Assembly (NCBI GenBank): GCA_964482435.1 | Contig: CAYZXL010000019.1 | Coordinates: 7,249-71,248 of the forward strand | Reading direction: 5' to 3' | Length of the DNA stretch: 64,000 nucleotides | Origin: CAYZXL01 sp964482435 | GTDB taxonomy: Bacteria > Auribacterota > JABMQX01 | Shown: positions 33,666 through 42,560 of the stretch, one piece after another | Position numbering within the stretch: the stretch's first letter is position 1 | How the letters are laid out: every line of letters begins with the position of its first letter | Notes under the pieces: model-generated | Told to the model about the DNA's origin: nothing | Database searches by the model: none | What the model saw: only the letters and a program-made list of their open reading frames with translations | Made by a program: the position numbers and the translations under genes

Positions 33666-34277
33666 CTACTGGTCTTCCGGTGGCTTCTCCGTCTGGAGCT
33701 TGAGGCGTTTGAAATCGAGGAGATAGCCGCCCTTGAAATAAACGATGCCGGTGTCGCCTTCTTCGACTTCCGCGAAGAGCATATCGCTGACCGGATACCG
33801 CTTCTTTCGCCCGTCGTCGGTTTGTATCGTCAGTAAGCACACCTCCTGTGAGTATCTGCCGCCGGACATTTTCTGCCCTTTCGTCAGCACGACACCCGGG
33901 ACGCGCAATAAGGGGGAACGGATGAGCCTCGCCAGCCGCCAAGTCCCTCCCACCGCCATCGCCAATCCCCCTAACCCAACGATGCTCATGAAAACCTGAA
34001 AAATGGGGGCCGCGTCCCGCCTTCTTGTGGTGACGATGAAGAAGAAAATAGTAAGCCCTAACATGCCCAGACCGAAAATGACCATTAACACGAGGCGCGC
34101 GCCCGCTCCGCGCGCGGAGGGAGTGTGCTCAAGAAGCCTCTGCACCTCCTCCGAAGGTGAGTCAGAGGAAATGACCTCCCGCAGGGAACGGAAGTCGGCG
34201 GCCACGACCGTTTCCCCGCAGTGGGGACATCTCGCCTGCCCGGTGGGGACGGCTTTCCCACAAGAGCGACACTCCAT
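33666..34277 (-). CDS. Zinc-ribbon membrane protein, copy 1
   Basis: A 203-residue protein. An N-terminal zinc ribbon (MECRSCG and ARCPHCG; Cys3, 6, 17, 20) is followed by a short linker, two membrane helices (LVLMVIFGLGMLGLTIFFFIV and FQVFMSIVGLGGLAMAVGG) and a C-terminal beta-rich domain (PGVVLTKGQKMSGGRYSQEV, then GDTGIVYFKGGYLLDFKRLK). The last part resembles DUF2500-like domains that follow membrane helices. It is about the same length and layout as the next gene upstream, so they arose by duplication. A perfect AAGGAGGTGA site precedes the start. Function unknown. Confidence 0.75.
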   Translation of the reverse strand: MECRSCGKAVPTGQARCPHCGETVVAADFRSLREVISSDSPSEEVQRLLEHTPSARGAGARLVLMVIFGLGMLGLTIFFFIVTTRRRDAAPIFQVFMSIVGLGGLAMAVGGTWRLARLIRSPLLRVPGVVLTKGQKMSGGRYSQEVCLLTIQTDDGRKKRYPVSDMLFAEVEEGDTGIVYFKGGYLLDFKRLKLQTEKPPEDQ

Positions 34278-34337
34278 AAGTCACCTCCTTCGCCGTGCCT
34301 GAACGGCTCGTCACAGCTCTACCTACCGATGGGCACC

Positions 34338-34940
34338 TCAGCTCGCTCCCGGTCTGACGGATTTGAAATCGAGGAGACACCCACCCTTCGTGTAAGCGAT
34401 CCCCGCATCTCCTCTCTCACACTTGCTGAACAGCCTGCCGGGGACATGATACTCCTTCTCGCGCCCGTCATCCGTTTTGATGGTCAGGTAATAGGTCGTG
34501 CTGGTCGTCTCGGCGCTCCTGGAACGCTCCTCGCGCTTTCCCAGGATGACAGCCGGAAGGCGTATGAGAGGCGACGTGAGGAGGCGAACAAGACCTCGAA
34601 GCCCGCCAGCTATCATCACCAGGCCAACCAGAACGAAGATGAGAGGAAAAAGCTGAAAGATAAGCGGTGCGCCGGAACGTCTCGACGAGACGATGAAGAA
34701 AATGGCAAAGCCCGTGAAAGGAAGACCGAAAAGAGTCATCAAGGCAAACTCGACGACCTTGCGGGCGGCAGAGGGCGTGTGGCGGAGAAGCTCTTCCAGT
34801 TCAGCAGATTGCGCGGAGAGTTCAGGGGAGAGCGGTTCTTGAGCGCCGGAAGCGACGCTGAGTTGAGGAATGGTGTTGCCGCAGGAAGGGCAGCGGACAT
34901 CCGCCGATTGGATAAGCGCTCCACAAAAGGGGCATTTCAT
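34338..34940 (-). CDS. Zinc-ribbon membrane protein, copy 2
   Basis: A 200-residue paralogue of the gene just downstream. It has the same order of parts: zinc ribbon (MKCPFCG and VRCPSCG; Cys3, 6, 17, 20), helical LLRHTPSAARK, two membrane helices (FALMTLFGLPFTGFAIFFIV and FPLIFVLVGLVMIAGG) and the beta domain (LTIKTDDGREKEYHVPGRLF, ending AYTKGGCLLDFKSV). Identity is concentrated in the linker, LLxHTPSA, and in the C-terminal TIxTDDGRxKxYxV and GIxYxKGGxLLDFK motifs. Sixty bases separate the two genes. Confidence 0.75.
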   Translation of the reverse strand: MKCPFCGALIQSADVRCPSCGNTIPQLSVASGAQEPLSPELSAQSAELEELLRHTPSAARKVVEFALMTLFGLPFTGFAIFFIVSSRRSGAPLIFQLFPLIFVLVGLVMIAGGLRGLVRLLTSPLIRLPAVILGKREERSRSAETTSTTYYLTIKTDDGREKEYHVPGRLFSKCERGDAGIAYTKGGCLLDFKSVRPGAS

Positions 34941-35021
34941 AGAGGAAAAACGTTGCCGTTTGACACGTTTCTCGGTGACCGGTCGCCCCGGCCGACCATC
35001 TCCCCACGCCCGCGTTCCGGG

Positions 35022-35621
35022 TCACTGGCCCCCCGACCGCGTTGACTTCAAATGCGCCTGGAGCAGACTCATGCTGCTCGCGTCCCGCTTGACGAGTATA
35101 TCGCCGACGTAGTACTCGATAACGTAACCGCCGAACCTCCTCCCGGTGGTCTTGGTGTCAGCGAGGAGCTTGGTCATGTCGGTGCTGGAATGAGAGCTCG
35201 CCATAATAGGTTCGGTTTCGACGACTTTCTTCTCAAGCGGCTTGAGTTCCTCGATGCTTAGCTCGCCTTTTCCCGATGCGATGAGCTTCTCGGCGCGCGG
35301 ACCCATTCCGCGGGTCAAGACCATCCTGTTGCCCGTCGAGCGGTCAATCTGCAATTCGTAGAACTGGTAAGAAACCTTGATGTCCTTGAGGAGCTTGGGG
35401 GACACGTTGCGAACCTCGATTGACAGGAAAGCCTTTTCGGTGATGTCCCTCTCCACGGAGGTTCGGACGCCGACGTTGGAATATTTGTTTTCCCTTGTTC
35501 GGTCTCGTGAGCTCCTGACCTTGACGTCGGTTCTCAGGGCAGGCCTGCTCTGCGAGACGGGCACTGCCGCCTCAGCATGAAGTCCAACCAGAATCGCCAG
35601 CACGAAAATCCAGGTTTTCAT
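35022..35621 (-). CDS. Secreted protein of unknown function
   Basis: A 199-residue protein with a cleavable signal peptide (MKTWIFVLAILVGLHAEA). The mature part is beta-rich, with segments FLSIEVRNVSPKLLKDIKVS and ELSIEELKPLEKKVVETEPI, and GGYVIEYYVGDILVKRDAS near the end. This resembles FxLYD/DUF-type beta-sandwich proteins in which a polypeptide is compared with a baseline structure, but no family can be named. GGAGGTGGGAGGG precedes the ATG at 35621. It is followed by the two zinc-ribbon genes on the same strand. Confidence 0.65.
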   Translation of the reverse strand: MKTWIFVLAILVGLHAEAAVPVSQSRPALRTDVKVRSSRDRTRENKYSNVGVRTSVERDITEKAFLSIEVRNVSPKLLKDIKVSYQFYELQIDRSTGNRMVLTRGMGPRAEKLIASGKGELSIEELKPLEKKVVETEPIMASSHSSTDMTKLLADTKTTGRRFGGYVIEYYVGDILVKRDASSMSLLQAHLKSTRSGGQ

Positions 35622-35709
35622 CCCTCCCACCTCCCTATTGCTGCGTGTTCGGAATAAGCCCGGTGGCATCCAGCGCCGGTCAGCACGGTCCCAACCACCT
35701 TTGTTTCTA

Positions 35710-35718
35710 TTATATCAC
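35710..35718 (-). promoter_or_regulatory. Extended -10 promoter element
   Basis: The minus strand carries TGATATAAT (complement of 35710-35718), a perfect -10 box with the TGn extension, 89 bases ahead of the secreted-protein start. Just upstream lies an interrupted inverted repeat, ACACGTGCGG-AC-CCGCGTGT (35718-35739), that could bind a regulator. There is no good -35 box. Confidence 0.5.
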
Positions 35719-35838
35719 ACGTGCGGACCCGCGTGTACGACGACTTTACACATGGCGCACTCCGGGCCGATCGTCTGGACCGGTCGACGGGCAGGGGCGG
35801 GCTCTTCGGAAGACCCGGCGCGAAAGCCCTTCGGCAAC

Positions 35839-36873
35839 TCAAAACGTCGTGCCCGACAGAGACGCGTAGCCGAGAAGGCGCATGTACTCCTTCATCATTT
35901 CTTTGACTGTGGGGAAGAAGATTTCGTTCCGCCGGTGGACTTCGGTCAAAAACTTCAGGCTCGGTTTGGCTGCCGGGCCGCCCTTGAAGAATTCGCCGAG
36001 CTTGCGTTCATTAACGAGGCAATCAATATCCTTTTGGGGAAGGATTCCGCGCAGGTTGTCAATCGTGTCTTTTGCGAGGCGCTGCCCGGCAGCTCTCTCA
36101 AACGTCGTCCAGATGTTCAATTTGACTATTCCGTCCTCCCCTACCCGCTTGATGTCGTCAGTTCTCAGGCTTGAGCTGCCATGCAAGACCATTTTGTGGC
36201 CGATGGCGTCTCGAATCGCCCGGGCGCGCTCCGCGTGATATTTTGCCTGGATGTACGTTGACTGGTGCTCCGTTCCGACGTTGGGGACGATGATGTCAAC
36301 GCGCGTTTCGTCCACGTAGGCTTTTGCTTTTGCGGGGTCGGTCAAGATGAGAGCCTGCTCGCCGGACATCGCGATTTCGTCAACAATTGCTTCGATGAGA
36401 TAGTCGTTGCGGTGCTCGCGTTTGAACCGTTTCGTTCGGGCGACATTTTCCTCGAGCGGCAACGTCGAGCAATCGTACATCACCGAGGAGATGAAGCCTT
36501 TTCCCAGCTCGAAGAGGTCTGTGTCGTCGTCGGGCTGCCCGTGGTCGAGGTGCGCGAAGACCATCACGTTCTCGAATTTGCCCCCTTTTCGGGCGAGCCT
36601 GAGCGCATCGTCCCGAAGCGCGAGAAAACCTTCTACAGGGTCGGAAAACGGTGTGTAGTTGATGAGTTGCTGCCGCTGGGGATACCTCGCCGTGAAAGAA
36701 AGAATCACCGGGACGTTTTTGATGTCGCACTCGCGTCCGATCTCGTCGGCGGCTGCAAAGATGGCGTGAGTGGTGGCGAGGTTCTCCGTGCAGAAACACG
36801 GCACCGCCATCTTTTTCTCTGCAAATATTTCGTAAATCTCTAACGATTTCTCAATGCTTGTTACAATTGGCAT
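35839..36873 (-). CDS. Class II fructose-bisphosphate/tagatose aldolase-like enzyme
   Basis: A 344-residue TIM barrel of the class II aldolase family, which cleaves sugar bisphosphates through a zinc enolate. Zinc-binding positions are present: FAHLDHGQPDD (His-Asp), VGTEHQSTY (His) and VLHGSSSL (His). The last replaces the usual HGGSG loop that binds phosphate, so the substrate may not be fructose 1,6-bisphosphate. The N-terminus (MAVPCFCTENLATTHAIFAA) and the extended C-terminus differ from FbaA and match a lesser-known subgroup. ATG at 36873 has GAGGAG five bases away; a GTG two codons earlier is less likely. Confidence 0.8.
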   Translation of the reverse strand: MPIVTSIEKSLEIYEIFAEKKMAVPCFCTENLATTHAIFAAADEIGRECDIKNVPVILSFTARYPQRQQLINYTPFSDPVEGFLALRDDALRLARKGGKFENVMVFAHLDHGQPDDDTDLFELGKGFISSVMYDCSTLPLEENVARTKRFKREHRNDYLIEAIVDEIAMSGEQALILTDPAKAKAYVDETRVDIIVPNVGTEHQSTYIQAKYHAERARAIRDAIGHKMVLHGSSSLRTDDIKRVGEDGIVKLNIWTTFERAAGQRLAKDTIDNLRGILPQKDIDCLVNERKLGEFFKGGPAAKPSLKFLTEVHRRNEIFFPTVKEMMKEYMRLLGYASLSGTTF

Positions 36874-37037
36874 AGTCACTCCTCAACGTCGGCGGGGACA
36901 GTCTCACGAGAATCAGCGCTGAACGCAGTCCACAAAAGACAAGCCTTTTTCCATCTTCGGAGAGAAGCGCCACTTAGCTTCGATTCTACCGCCGTCGCCT
37001 TGCCGTCGCAACAAATTGCAGGCTCGTCCGGTTTGTC

Positions 37038-37967
37038 CTACGCCGAATCAGACGGCGACATCATTGAAAGGGCGAGGCCCAGGAGGATTCCCTCGTCGCT
37101 GACGCGGATGCTCTTGAAGCCCGTGACCTCAAGGAGCGCCAGGACAATGACGAGCCCGCCGACGATGATGTCCGCCCGTGCTACCTCAAGCCCTTTAACC
37201 TCGACCCTGTACCACAGGGACATCGTCATCAGCCGTAGAAGGACCGACTCCACCTGGTCTCTTGTGACGACGGTGTTGTGCACGCGGGAAGGATCGTACT
37301 TCTCCATCTCCATGAGGATCGGCGGAATCGTCGTGATGGTCCCTCCCAACCCGACCAATTCCTCCGCCCCCGAAGGGAGACAGCTATATGCCTCACATAA
37401 GCGGGACGAAGCATCCTCGAAAGCCGCCGACAATTCCATCGGCAGAGGCGGGTCGTGATGAATGAACGTTTCCGTGAGATAGACCGCGCCGACCGGAACC
37501 GAAGCCAGCACCGGCTCCTCGCCCCGCCGAGCGAAAATCAGCTCAGTGCTTCCCCCGCCGATGTCTGCCATCAACACCCTGTCGCTGTTGAGTTCCAGGT
37601 TGGCCAGCGCCCCTTTGCAGATAAACCTCGCCTCTTCCACTCCCGATATGATCCCGGTTTCCAGGGAAGTCAACTGCCGTATTCGTCCTGTCAGGGCATC
37701 CGAATTGCTCGCATCCCTGGCGGCACCGGTTGCGACAATCTTGAATTTTTCGGCGCCGAGATTCCTTGCCCTGACGACAATTTCCCTGACGGCATCTGTG
37801 GTTCGCTCAATCGGATGCTCGCCCAAAGCACCCGTCTTTTTCAGCATTTGACCGAGGCGGGTGATGCTTCCTTCCCGATGCACAACGTGGACTTGTGGGG
37901 ATTGGTCCACGTCGGCGACGATGGCGCGGACGGAATTCGTCCCGATATCAATGGCGCAAACACGCAT
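37038..37967 (-). CDS. Ppx/GppA-family exopolyphosphatase/pppGpp phosphatase
   Basis: A 309-residue single-domain member of the Ppx/GppA family (ASKHA fold). It hydrolyses polyphosphate or pppGpp. Nucleotide-fold motifs are MRVCAIDIGTNSVRAIVAD, VATGAARDASN, RVLMADIGGGSTELIF (P-loop 2) and ELVGLGGTITTI. The C-terminal HD-like domain of long Ppx proteins is absent, as in the short Ppx1-type proteins. The frame is open 55 codons further upstream, but homology starts at the ATG at 37967. Its ribosome site is weak. It lies between the aldolase and the double DUF4159 gene. Confidence 0.88.
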   Translation of the reverse strand: MRVCAIDIGTNSVRAIVADVDQSPQVHVVHREGSITRLGQMLKKTGALGEHPIERTTDAVREIVVRARNLGAEKFKIVATGAARDASNSDALTGRIRQLTSLETGIISGVEEARFICKGALANLELNSDRVLMADIGGGSTELIFARRGEEPVLASVPVGAVYLTETFIHHDPPLPMELSAAFEDASSRLCEAYSCLPSGAEELVGLGGTITTIPPILMEMEKYDPSRVHNTVVTRDQVESVLLRLMTMSLWYRVEVKGLEVARADIIVGGLVIVLALLEVTGFKSIRVSDEGILLGLALSMMSPSDSA

Positions 37968-38128
37968 TCTTTGGTTTCTCGAACGACTTTCGGGGCAACA
38001 AGACTGGGACAGGGAGACTCTCGACGAGGACGAGAACAACTTCTTTACACCGTCGTTCCGGAAGCGATTTTTCCGGCCCTCAGCCCAACTGCTTCCGAGG
38101 AACATGCTCGATTTGCCGCCCCGGCGGG

Positions 38129-39598
38129 TCAATGTGTCATGGCGTAGATGATGGAGTTTATGCCGAGCTTGAAAGAATCGTCCATCTCGACGGCGACAGT
38201 GTGGGGATGGGGGATTCGCTCCCAGCCGCAGCCGAGGTCGTATTTGCTGTACACGACGACGAGCTTACCGTCGAGCTCGATTCCCTCGAGGCGCGGAGCG
38301 GTCAAGCCCGGCTCAATCGCCAAACTCCTCGGCGAGTAGCCAACGGAATCGAGCTTGTAATGAATTCCGCATATCTCGCTGTCGGGCGGGAGAGCCTCCA
38401 GCTTCTTGTCGGGGAATATCTTCGCCATCTCTTTTCGGAAAGATTGGTCGAAAGCCGCTCTGCCGCAGCAGGAGTCTGCGAGCAAGAACCCGCCTCTCGT
38501 CAAATACTCTCTCAAATTCGTCCGCTCGGCGTCCGTAAAGCTGAAGCTGTCGTGGCCGGACATGTAGAGGAACGGATAGGAAAACAGGTCGGACTTCAGC
38601 GGGTCAACGTCTGCGACTTTGAAATTGACTTTGACCTTCGTCTCTCTGTCGGCTTCGAGCATGAGGTTCTGGAGGCCGTCGAGGTCGGAATTCCAATCGC
38701 CTCCATGCTTGAGACGCCCAACAAAGAAATCGCTATCGGCGACGCCCTCCCCTTTCTCGTACTGGACGCGCTGGCTAAACATCAACCCCGACCTGTAATA
38801 TGCGAGCGCGTATGCGACCATGTTCGTTCCGATGCACTGGGCATCTTCCACATCAACGCGTTCTCCCTCGTCGTGCGTGTGGCCATCCCAGCCGCAGCTC
38901 AAATCATAGGGCGTGAAGACAACCGCCGCCCTGCATCCGATATGCACCGCCTCAAGCCTGGGGACATCGGTGCGATAATCTTTGTCCTTTTTGTATCTGA
39001 TTTCCGCGATCTGGTGGTAAATGGAGTATAGAGGGTGGTCGAGAGGAAGAACCGAAAGAGGATGGTCGGGGAAAATCAGCGACATCTCTCGACGGAAGGA
39101 ATCCGAAAAAGGTTTTGCCCCGCAGCAGGCGTCCGCCCAGATGGTTCCTCCGAGGATTGCGTAGTCCCTCAACCTCTTGCGATGGGTGTCCGTAAAATGA
39201 ACGGCTTCATGGCCCGTGAAGTGAACGATGGGGCTTTCCGTCGGGTCAAAGGTGAACTCATCGAGCGACATCTCTCTCATCGTATAGGGAAGCTCAAGGC
39301 GGCCTGACGTCAAATCGAGCAGGCGTTTCATGTCGCCGGGGTCTGTCGTCCAGTCTTCCGTCGAGCCGAGTTTGATTTTGATGACGAGCGTCGGCGGGGA
39401 GGGAGGACGCTTTTTCTCCGTGCGGCGGAGAGGAGTAACGGGGAGAGGAAGCGGCGGAAAACCTTCGCCTCCTTTGATTCGCTGGGGTGCAGCCGGGGGC
39501 GGTGGGCCGCAGCTTGCCCCGTCCGACGGCCGCGTCCACAGCGACACGGCGGCGACGACGAGAATTATTGCCCACGATATCGCTTTCCGTGCAATCAT
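38129..39598 (-). CDS. Secreted protein with two DUF4159 domains
   Basis: A 489-residue protein with a signal peptide (ISWAIILVVAAVSL) and a proline-rich linker. Two copies of DUF4159 follow (about 70-265 and 295-489). Matching landmarks are IVHFTGHEAVHFTD with FLYMSGHDSFSFTD, GGTIWADACCG (150-160) with GGFLLADSCCG (369-379), and YDLSCGW (231-237) with YDLGCGW (453-459). DUF4159 has a glutamine-amidotransferase-like (flavodoxin-type) core, but the usual nucleophile site is replaced by the CCG motif. In PVC-type genomes the domain is found near MoxR-DUF58-Bat clusters. MoxR is the next gene upstream here. Role unknown, probably periplasmic. Confidence 0.85.
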   Translation of the reverse strand: MIARKAISWAIILVVAAVSLWTRPSDGASCGPPPPAAPQRIKGGEGFPPLPLPVTPLRRTEKKRPPSPPTLVIKIKLGSTEDWTTDPGDMKRLLDLTSGRLELPYTMREMSLDEFTFDPTESPIVHFTGHEAVHFTDTHRKRLRDYAILGGTIWADACCGAKPFSDSFRREMSLIFPDHPLSVLPLDHPLYSIYHQIAEIRYKKDKDYRTDVPRLEAVHIGCRAAVVFTPYDLSCGWDGHTHDEGERVDVEDAQCIGTNMVAYALAYYRSGLMFSQRVQYEKGEGVADSDFFVGRLKHGGDWNSDLDGLQNLMLEADRETKVKVNFKVADVDPLKSDLFSYPFLYMSGHDSFSFTDAERTNLREYLTRGGFLLADSCCGRAAFDQSFRKEMAKIFPDKKLEALPPDSEICGIHYKLDSVGYSPRSLAIEPGLTAPRLEGIELDGKLVVVYSKYDLGCGWERIPHPHTVAVEMDDSFKLGINSIIYAMTH

Positions 39599-39709
39599 GG
39601 TCTTTCCTCCAAAAACCCCAGTCGGGGGCAGACAGACTCTCTTCGAGAAGCGCACTCCTATGAGCGTCTTGCTCGAAGCCTCAAACTGGCCCGGGCAAAA
39701 GCGCTCCTA

Positions 39710-40720
39710 TCACCCACCCGACGGCTCCTTGACCGACTCCAGCAATTTGTCAATCACGTCGTCAACGCTCACGCCATCAGCATCGGCATTGAAGTTCGTG
39801 AAAATCCTGTGGCGAAGGACCGGCTTGGCAATCCTGCGGACGTCTTCGCAGGAGATGTTGACCTTGCCATTGAGGACGGCGTTACCCTTCACGCCGAGGA
39901 TCAAGTACTGAGCGGCGCGAGGGCCTGCTCCCCATGTCACATAGTCTTTCACGAAGGGAAGGGCCGTATCGGAAGTCGGCCTCGACGCTCTCACGAGGTC
40001 TGTCGTGTATTCGATGACGTGGCGGGAAACCGGCATGCTCCTGACGACTTCCTGCACCCGCAAAACACCCGCCGAACCCATGACCCGCTCCATGCGATAA
40101 TCAAGCCTTCCGGTAGTTGTCTTGACGATATTCATTTCCTCGTCTTTGTGGGGATAGTCTATGTGCAAGCTGAACATGAAGCGGTCTTGCTGCGCTTCCG
40201 GAAGCGGATACGTCCCTTCCTGCTCGATGGGGTTCTGGGTTGCGAGGACGAAGAAGGGTTTCTCGACGACGTATGTGGTGCCTGCAACTGTAATCTGGGT
40301 TTCCTGCATCACCTCAAGGAGGGCCGACTGGGTCTTAGGTGGCGTGCGGTTAATCTCGTCGGCCAGCACGATGTTCGCAAAAACGGGCCCCCTGATAAAC
40401 TTCATCTTCTTGGAAACCGAAAGGTCCTCGATGAATTCGGTTCCGATAATGTCGGCGGGCATCAGGTCGGGGGTGAACTGAATCCGGCTGAAGGTCAGGT
40501 CGAAAACCTGAGCCATTGTTTTGATGATGAGCGTCTTGGCAAGCCCGGGAACGCCTATGATGAGGCAGTGGCCTCTGGCGAAAACCGACACCAGAATCTC
40601 TTCGATAACCCGGTCCTGGCCGACGATGACCTTGTGGATTTCGCGGAGAATCTGCTCCTTCTTCTCCCTGAACTGCTCAACGACTTCTATATCCTTCAAG
40701 CCTTCAAGCTCGACAACCAT
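39710..40720 (-). CDS. MoxR-family AAA ATPase
   Basis: A 336-residue AAA+ ATPase of the MoxR group, a chaperone-like enzyme that works with von Willebrand-domain proteins to mature or insert metal in partner enzymes. Visible are Walker A GVPGLAKT, Walker B VLADEINRTPPKTQSALLEV, sensor-1 FFVLATQNPIEQEGTYPLPE (with the typical MoxR TQNP and EAQQDRFM) and a C-terminal lid domain. The usual partners (DUF58, BatA-type VWA proteins) do not follow; DUF4159 does. It lies 121 bases after pilB-2 on the same strand. Confidence 0.93.
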   Translation of the reverse strand: MVVELEGLKDIEVVEQFREKKEQILREIHKVIVGQDRVIEEILVSVFARGHCLIIGVPGLAKTLIIKTMAQVFDLTFSRIQFTPDLMPADIIGTEFIEDLSVSKKMKFIRGPVFANIVLADEINRTPPKTQSALLEVMQETQITVAGTTYVVEKPFFVLATQNPIEQEGTYPLPEAQQDRFMFSLHIDYPHKDEEMNIVKTTTGRLDYRMERVMGSAGVLRVQEVVRSMPVSRHVIEYTTDLVRASRPTSDTALPFVKDYVTWGAGPRAAQYLILGVKGNAVLNGKVNISCEDVRRIAKPVLRHRIFTNFNADADGVSVDDVIDKLLESVKEPSGG

Positions 40721-40840
40721 ACGCGATTCTCAGCCTGCTCGGTCGTTCGACCCGGCCGGTCCTGATTTTGCGCAAAACTAAATCCTGCCCCCTTGACGAT
40801 GGCGACTTCGGGGTGCAGGTTTTTCAGGGTTTTTGCGGGG

Positions 40841-42547
40841 TTAGGTCTCCCTGGCGACCTCCTCGACGGAGCTGATCCCGTCGAATATTTTCAGAATCCC
40901 CTCTTCTCTGAGGGTTCGCATCCCCTGTTCCCTGGCCTTTTCATGTATGAGAACCGTCGGCGATCTTTTCATGATAAGTTCGCGAATCGCGTCAGTGACA
41001 AGCAGCAACTCAAAGATTCCCGTCCGGCCGAGGTATCCGGTGTCGTTGCACTCGTGGCAACCTTTTCCGTAGTAGAGCTCCTTGCCTTCGACATCGTCGA
41101 GAGTCAGCCCCAACTCGTTAAGGACGAACTCAGAGGCCTTGTAAGCCGTTTTGCACCTCGGACAAATCATTCGGATGAGCCTTTGAGCGAGAATCGCCTC
41201 GAGAGTGGAAGTGATGAGGAACGGCTCTACCCCCATATCCACCATCCTCGTGATGGCGCCGGGGGCGTCGTTGGTGTGCAATGTCGTAAGCACAAGGTGC
41301 CCCGTGAGGGAAGCCTGAATGGACATTTCCGCTGTCTCCAGGTCACGAACCTCCCCGACCATGATTTTGTCCGGGTCCTGCCGCAGGATGTGCCGCAAGC
41401 ACCTCCCGAAGGTAAGCCCTATCCTCGGATTGATCGCGACCTGCACAACTCCTTCCAGGTCATACTCCACAGGGTCCTCGGTGGTGATAAGCTTGTCCGT
41501 TATCCGGTTAATCTTTTTCAAGAAGGCGTACAGCGAGGTGGTCTTACCGCAGCCGGTTGGGCCGGTGACGATGATGATGCCGTGCGGCTTCTCAATCAGC
41601 TCACTCGCCGTCTTGAGCGTATCCTCTCTCATTCCCAGTTGCTCAATGTTCAGCCCAACGACCGTTCTATCGAGGACACGCATTACCACGCTCTCACCGA
41701 AAGCCGTCGGAAGGCACGAGACTCGAATATCAACATTTCGTCCCAGAACGCTGATCGCGATTCGACCGTCCTGGGGGAGTCTTCTTTCCGCGATGTTGAG
41801 GTTGGAGAGGACTTTGATGCGGCACGTCAGAGCTAAAGCGAGGTGCTTGGGCGGCGGAATCATTTCGTAAAGAATCCCGTCAACGCGGTAGCGAACCTTG
41901 AACTCGGCCTCAAAGGGCTCAAAGTGAATGTCGCTCGCCCTGTCCTTAATCGCTTGAATGAGAATCAGGTTGAGGAGCTTCACCACCGGCGCTTCGCTCG
42001 CCAGCTCCCGGAGAGTCACCACGTCGTCTTCGATTTTCTCCTCGTCGAACTTCTTCAGAGGAAGGTCGCCTTCAATCTCTTTCAGAAGGTCTTGAATGGA
42101 TTCCCCCGCGCCGCCGTAGTACCTCTGCAACGCAGCGTCAATTTCCTCCTTGCTCGCCACCACGCCCCTGACTGGCGTGTCGAGCATGAACCGCAGGTCG
42201 TCCAGAATCGAGATGTTCAACGGGTCCGAAAGGGCAACTGTGATGGAGCCGTCGTCAACCTCGAGAGGGACGACCCCATACGCACGCGCCGTCGTGGGAC
42301 CGATTTTCTTGATGATCTCGTCGGGAATGTCTTTGTTTTTGAGGCTGACAGTTCGCATTCCGAGGTGCTCGGCGAGGACGTTGACTATTTCCTCCTCCGA
42401 GACAAACCCGAATTCGACGAGGATGTGGCCGAGGACGTTGCCCGTCCGCTGCCGTTCCTCAATAGCCTCGTCGAGTTGCTCCTGAGTAATCAATCCCTTT
42501 TCGACCAACAAAGAGCCAACAAATTCCTGATCGTAAGTGCTAGCCAC
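40841..42547 (-). CDS. pilB: Type IV pilus assembly/type II secretion ATPase, PilB/GspE family (copy 2)
   Basis: A 568-residue hexameric assembly motor. The N-terminus carries two MshEN-like repeats (FVGSLLVEKGLITQEQLDEA and VLGHILVEFGFVSEEEIVNV), a fold that binds cyclic di-GMP in MshE. The ATPase core has Walker A GPTGCGKTTS, an Asp box, a His box and Walker B (DKIMVGEVRDLETAEM). A four-cysteine zinc finger, CPRC and CHEC, lies at about 455-500. The GTG start follows AAGGAGG. It is third in a pilB-pilT-pilB row. Whether it drives pilus extension or a type II secretion system cannot be read from this window, as no pilC, pilM or gsp genes are present. Confidence 0.9.
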   Translation of the reverse strand: MASTYDQEFVGSLLVEKGLITQEQLDEAIEERQRTGNVLGHILVEFGFVSEEEIVNVLAEHLGMRTVSLKNKDIPDEIIKKIGPTTARAYGVVPLEVDDGSITVALSDPLNISILDDLRFMLDTPVRGVVASKEEIDAALQRYYGGAGESIQDLLKEIEGDLPLKKFDEEKIEDDVVTLRELASEAPVVKLLNLILIQAIKDRASDIHFEPFEAEFKVRYRVDGILYEMIPPPKHLALALTCRIKVLSNLNIAERRLPQDGRIAISVLGRNVDIRVSCLPTAFGESVVMRVLDRTVVGLNIEQLGMREDTLKTASELIEKPHGIIIVTGPTGCGKTTSLYAFLKKINRITDKLITTEDPVEYDLEGVVQVAINPRIGLTFGRCLRHILRQDPDKIMVGEVRDLETAEMSIQASLTGHLVLTTLHTNDAPGAITRMVDMGVEPFLITSTLEAILAQRLIRMICPRCKTAYKASEFVLNELGLTLDDVEGKELYYGKGCHECNDTGYLGRTGIFELLLVTDAIRELIMKRSPTVLIHEKAREQGMRTLREEGILKIFDGISSVEEVARET

Positions 42548-42560
42548 AACAACAGCCTCC

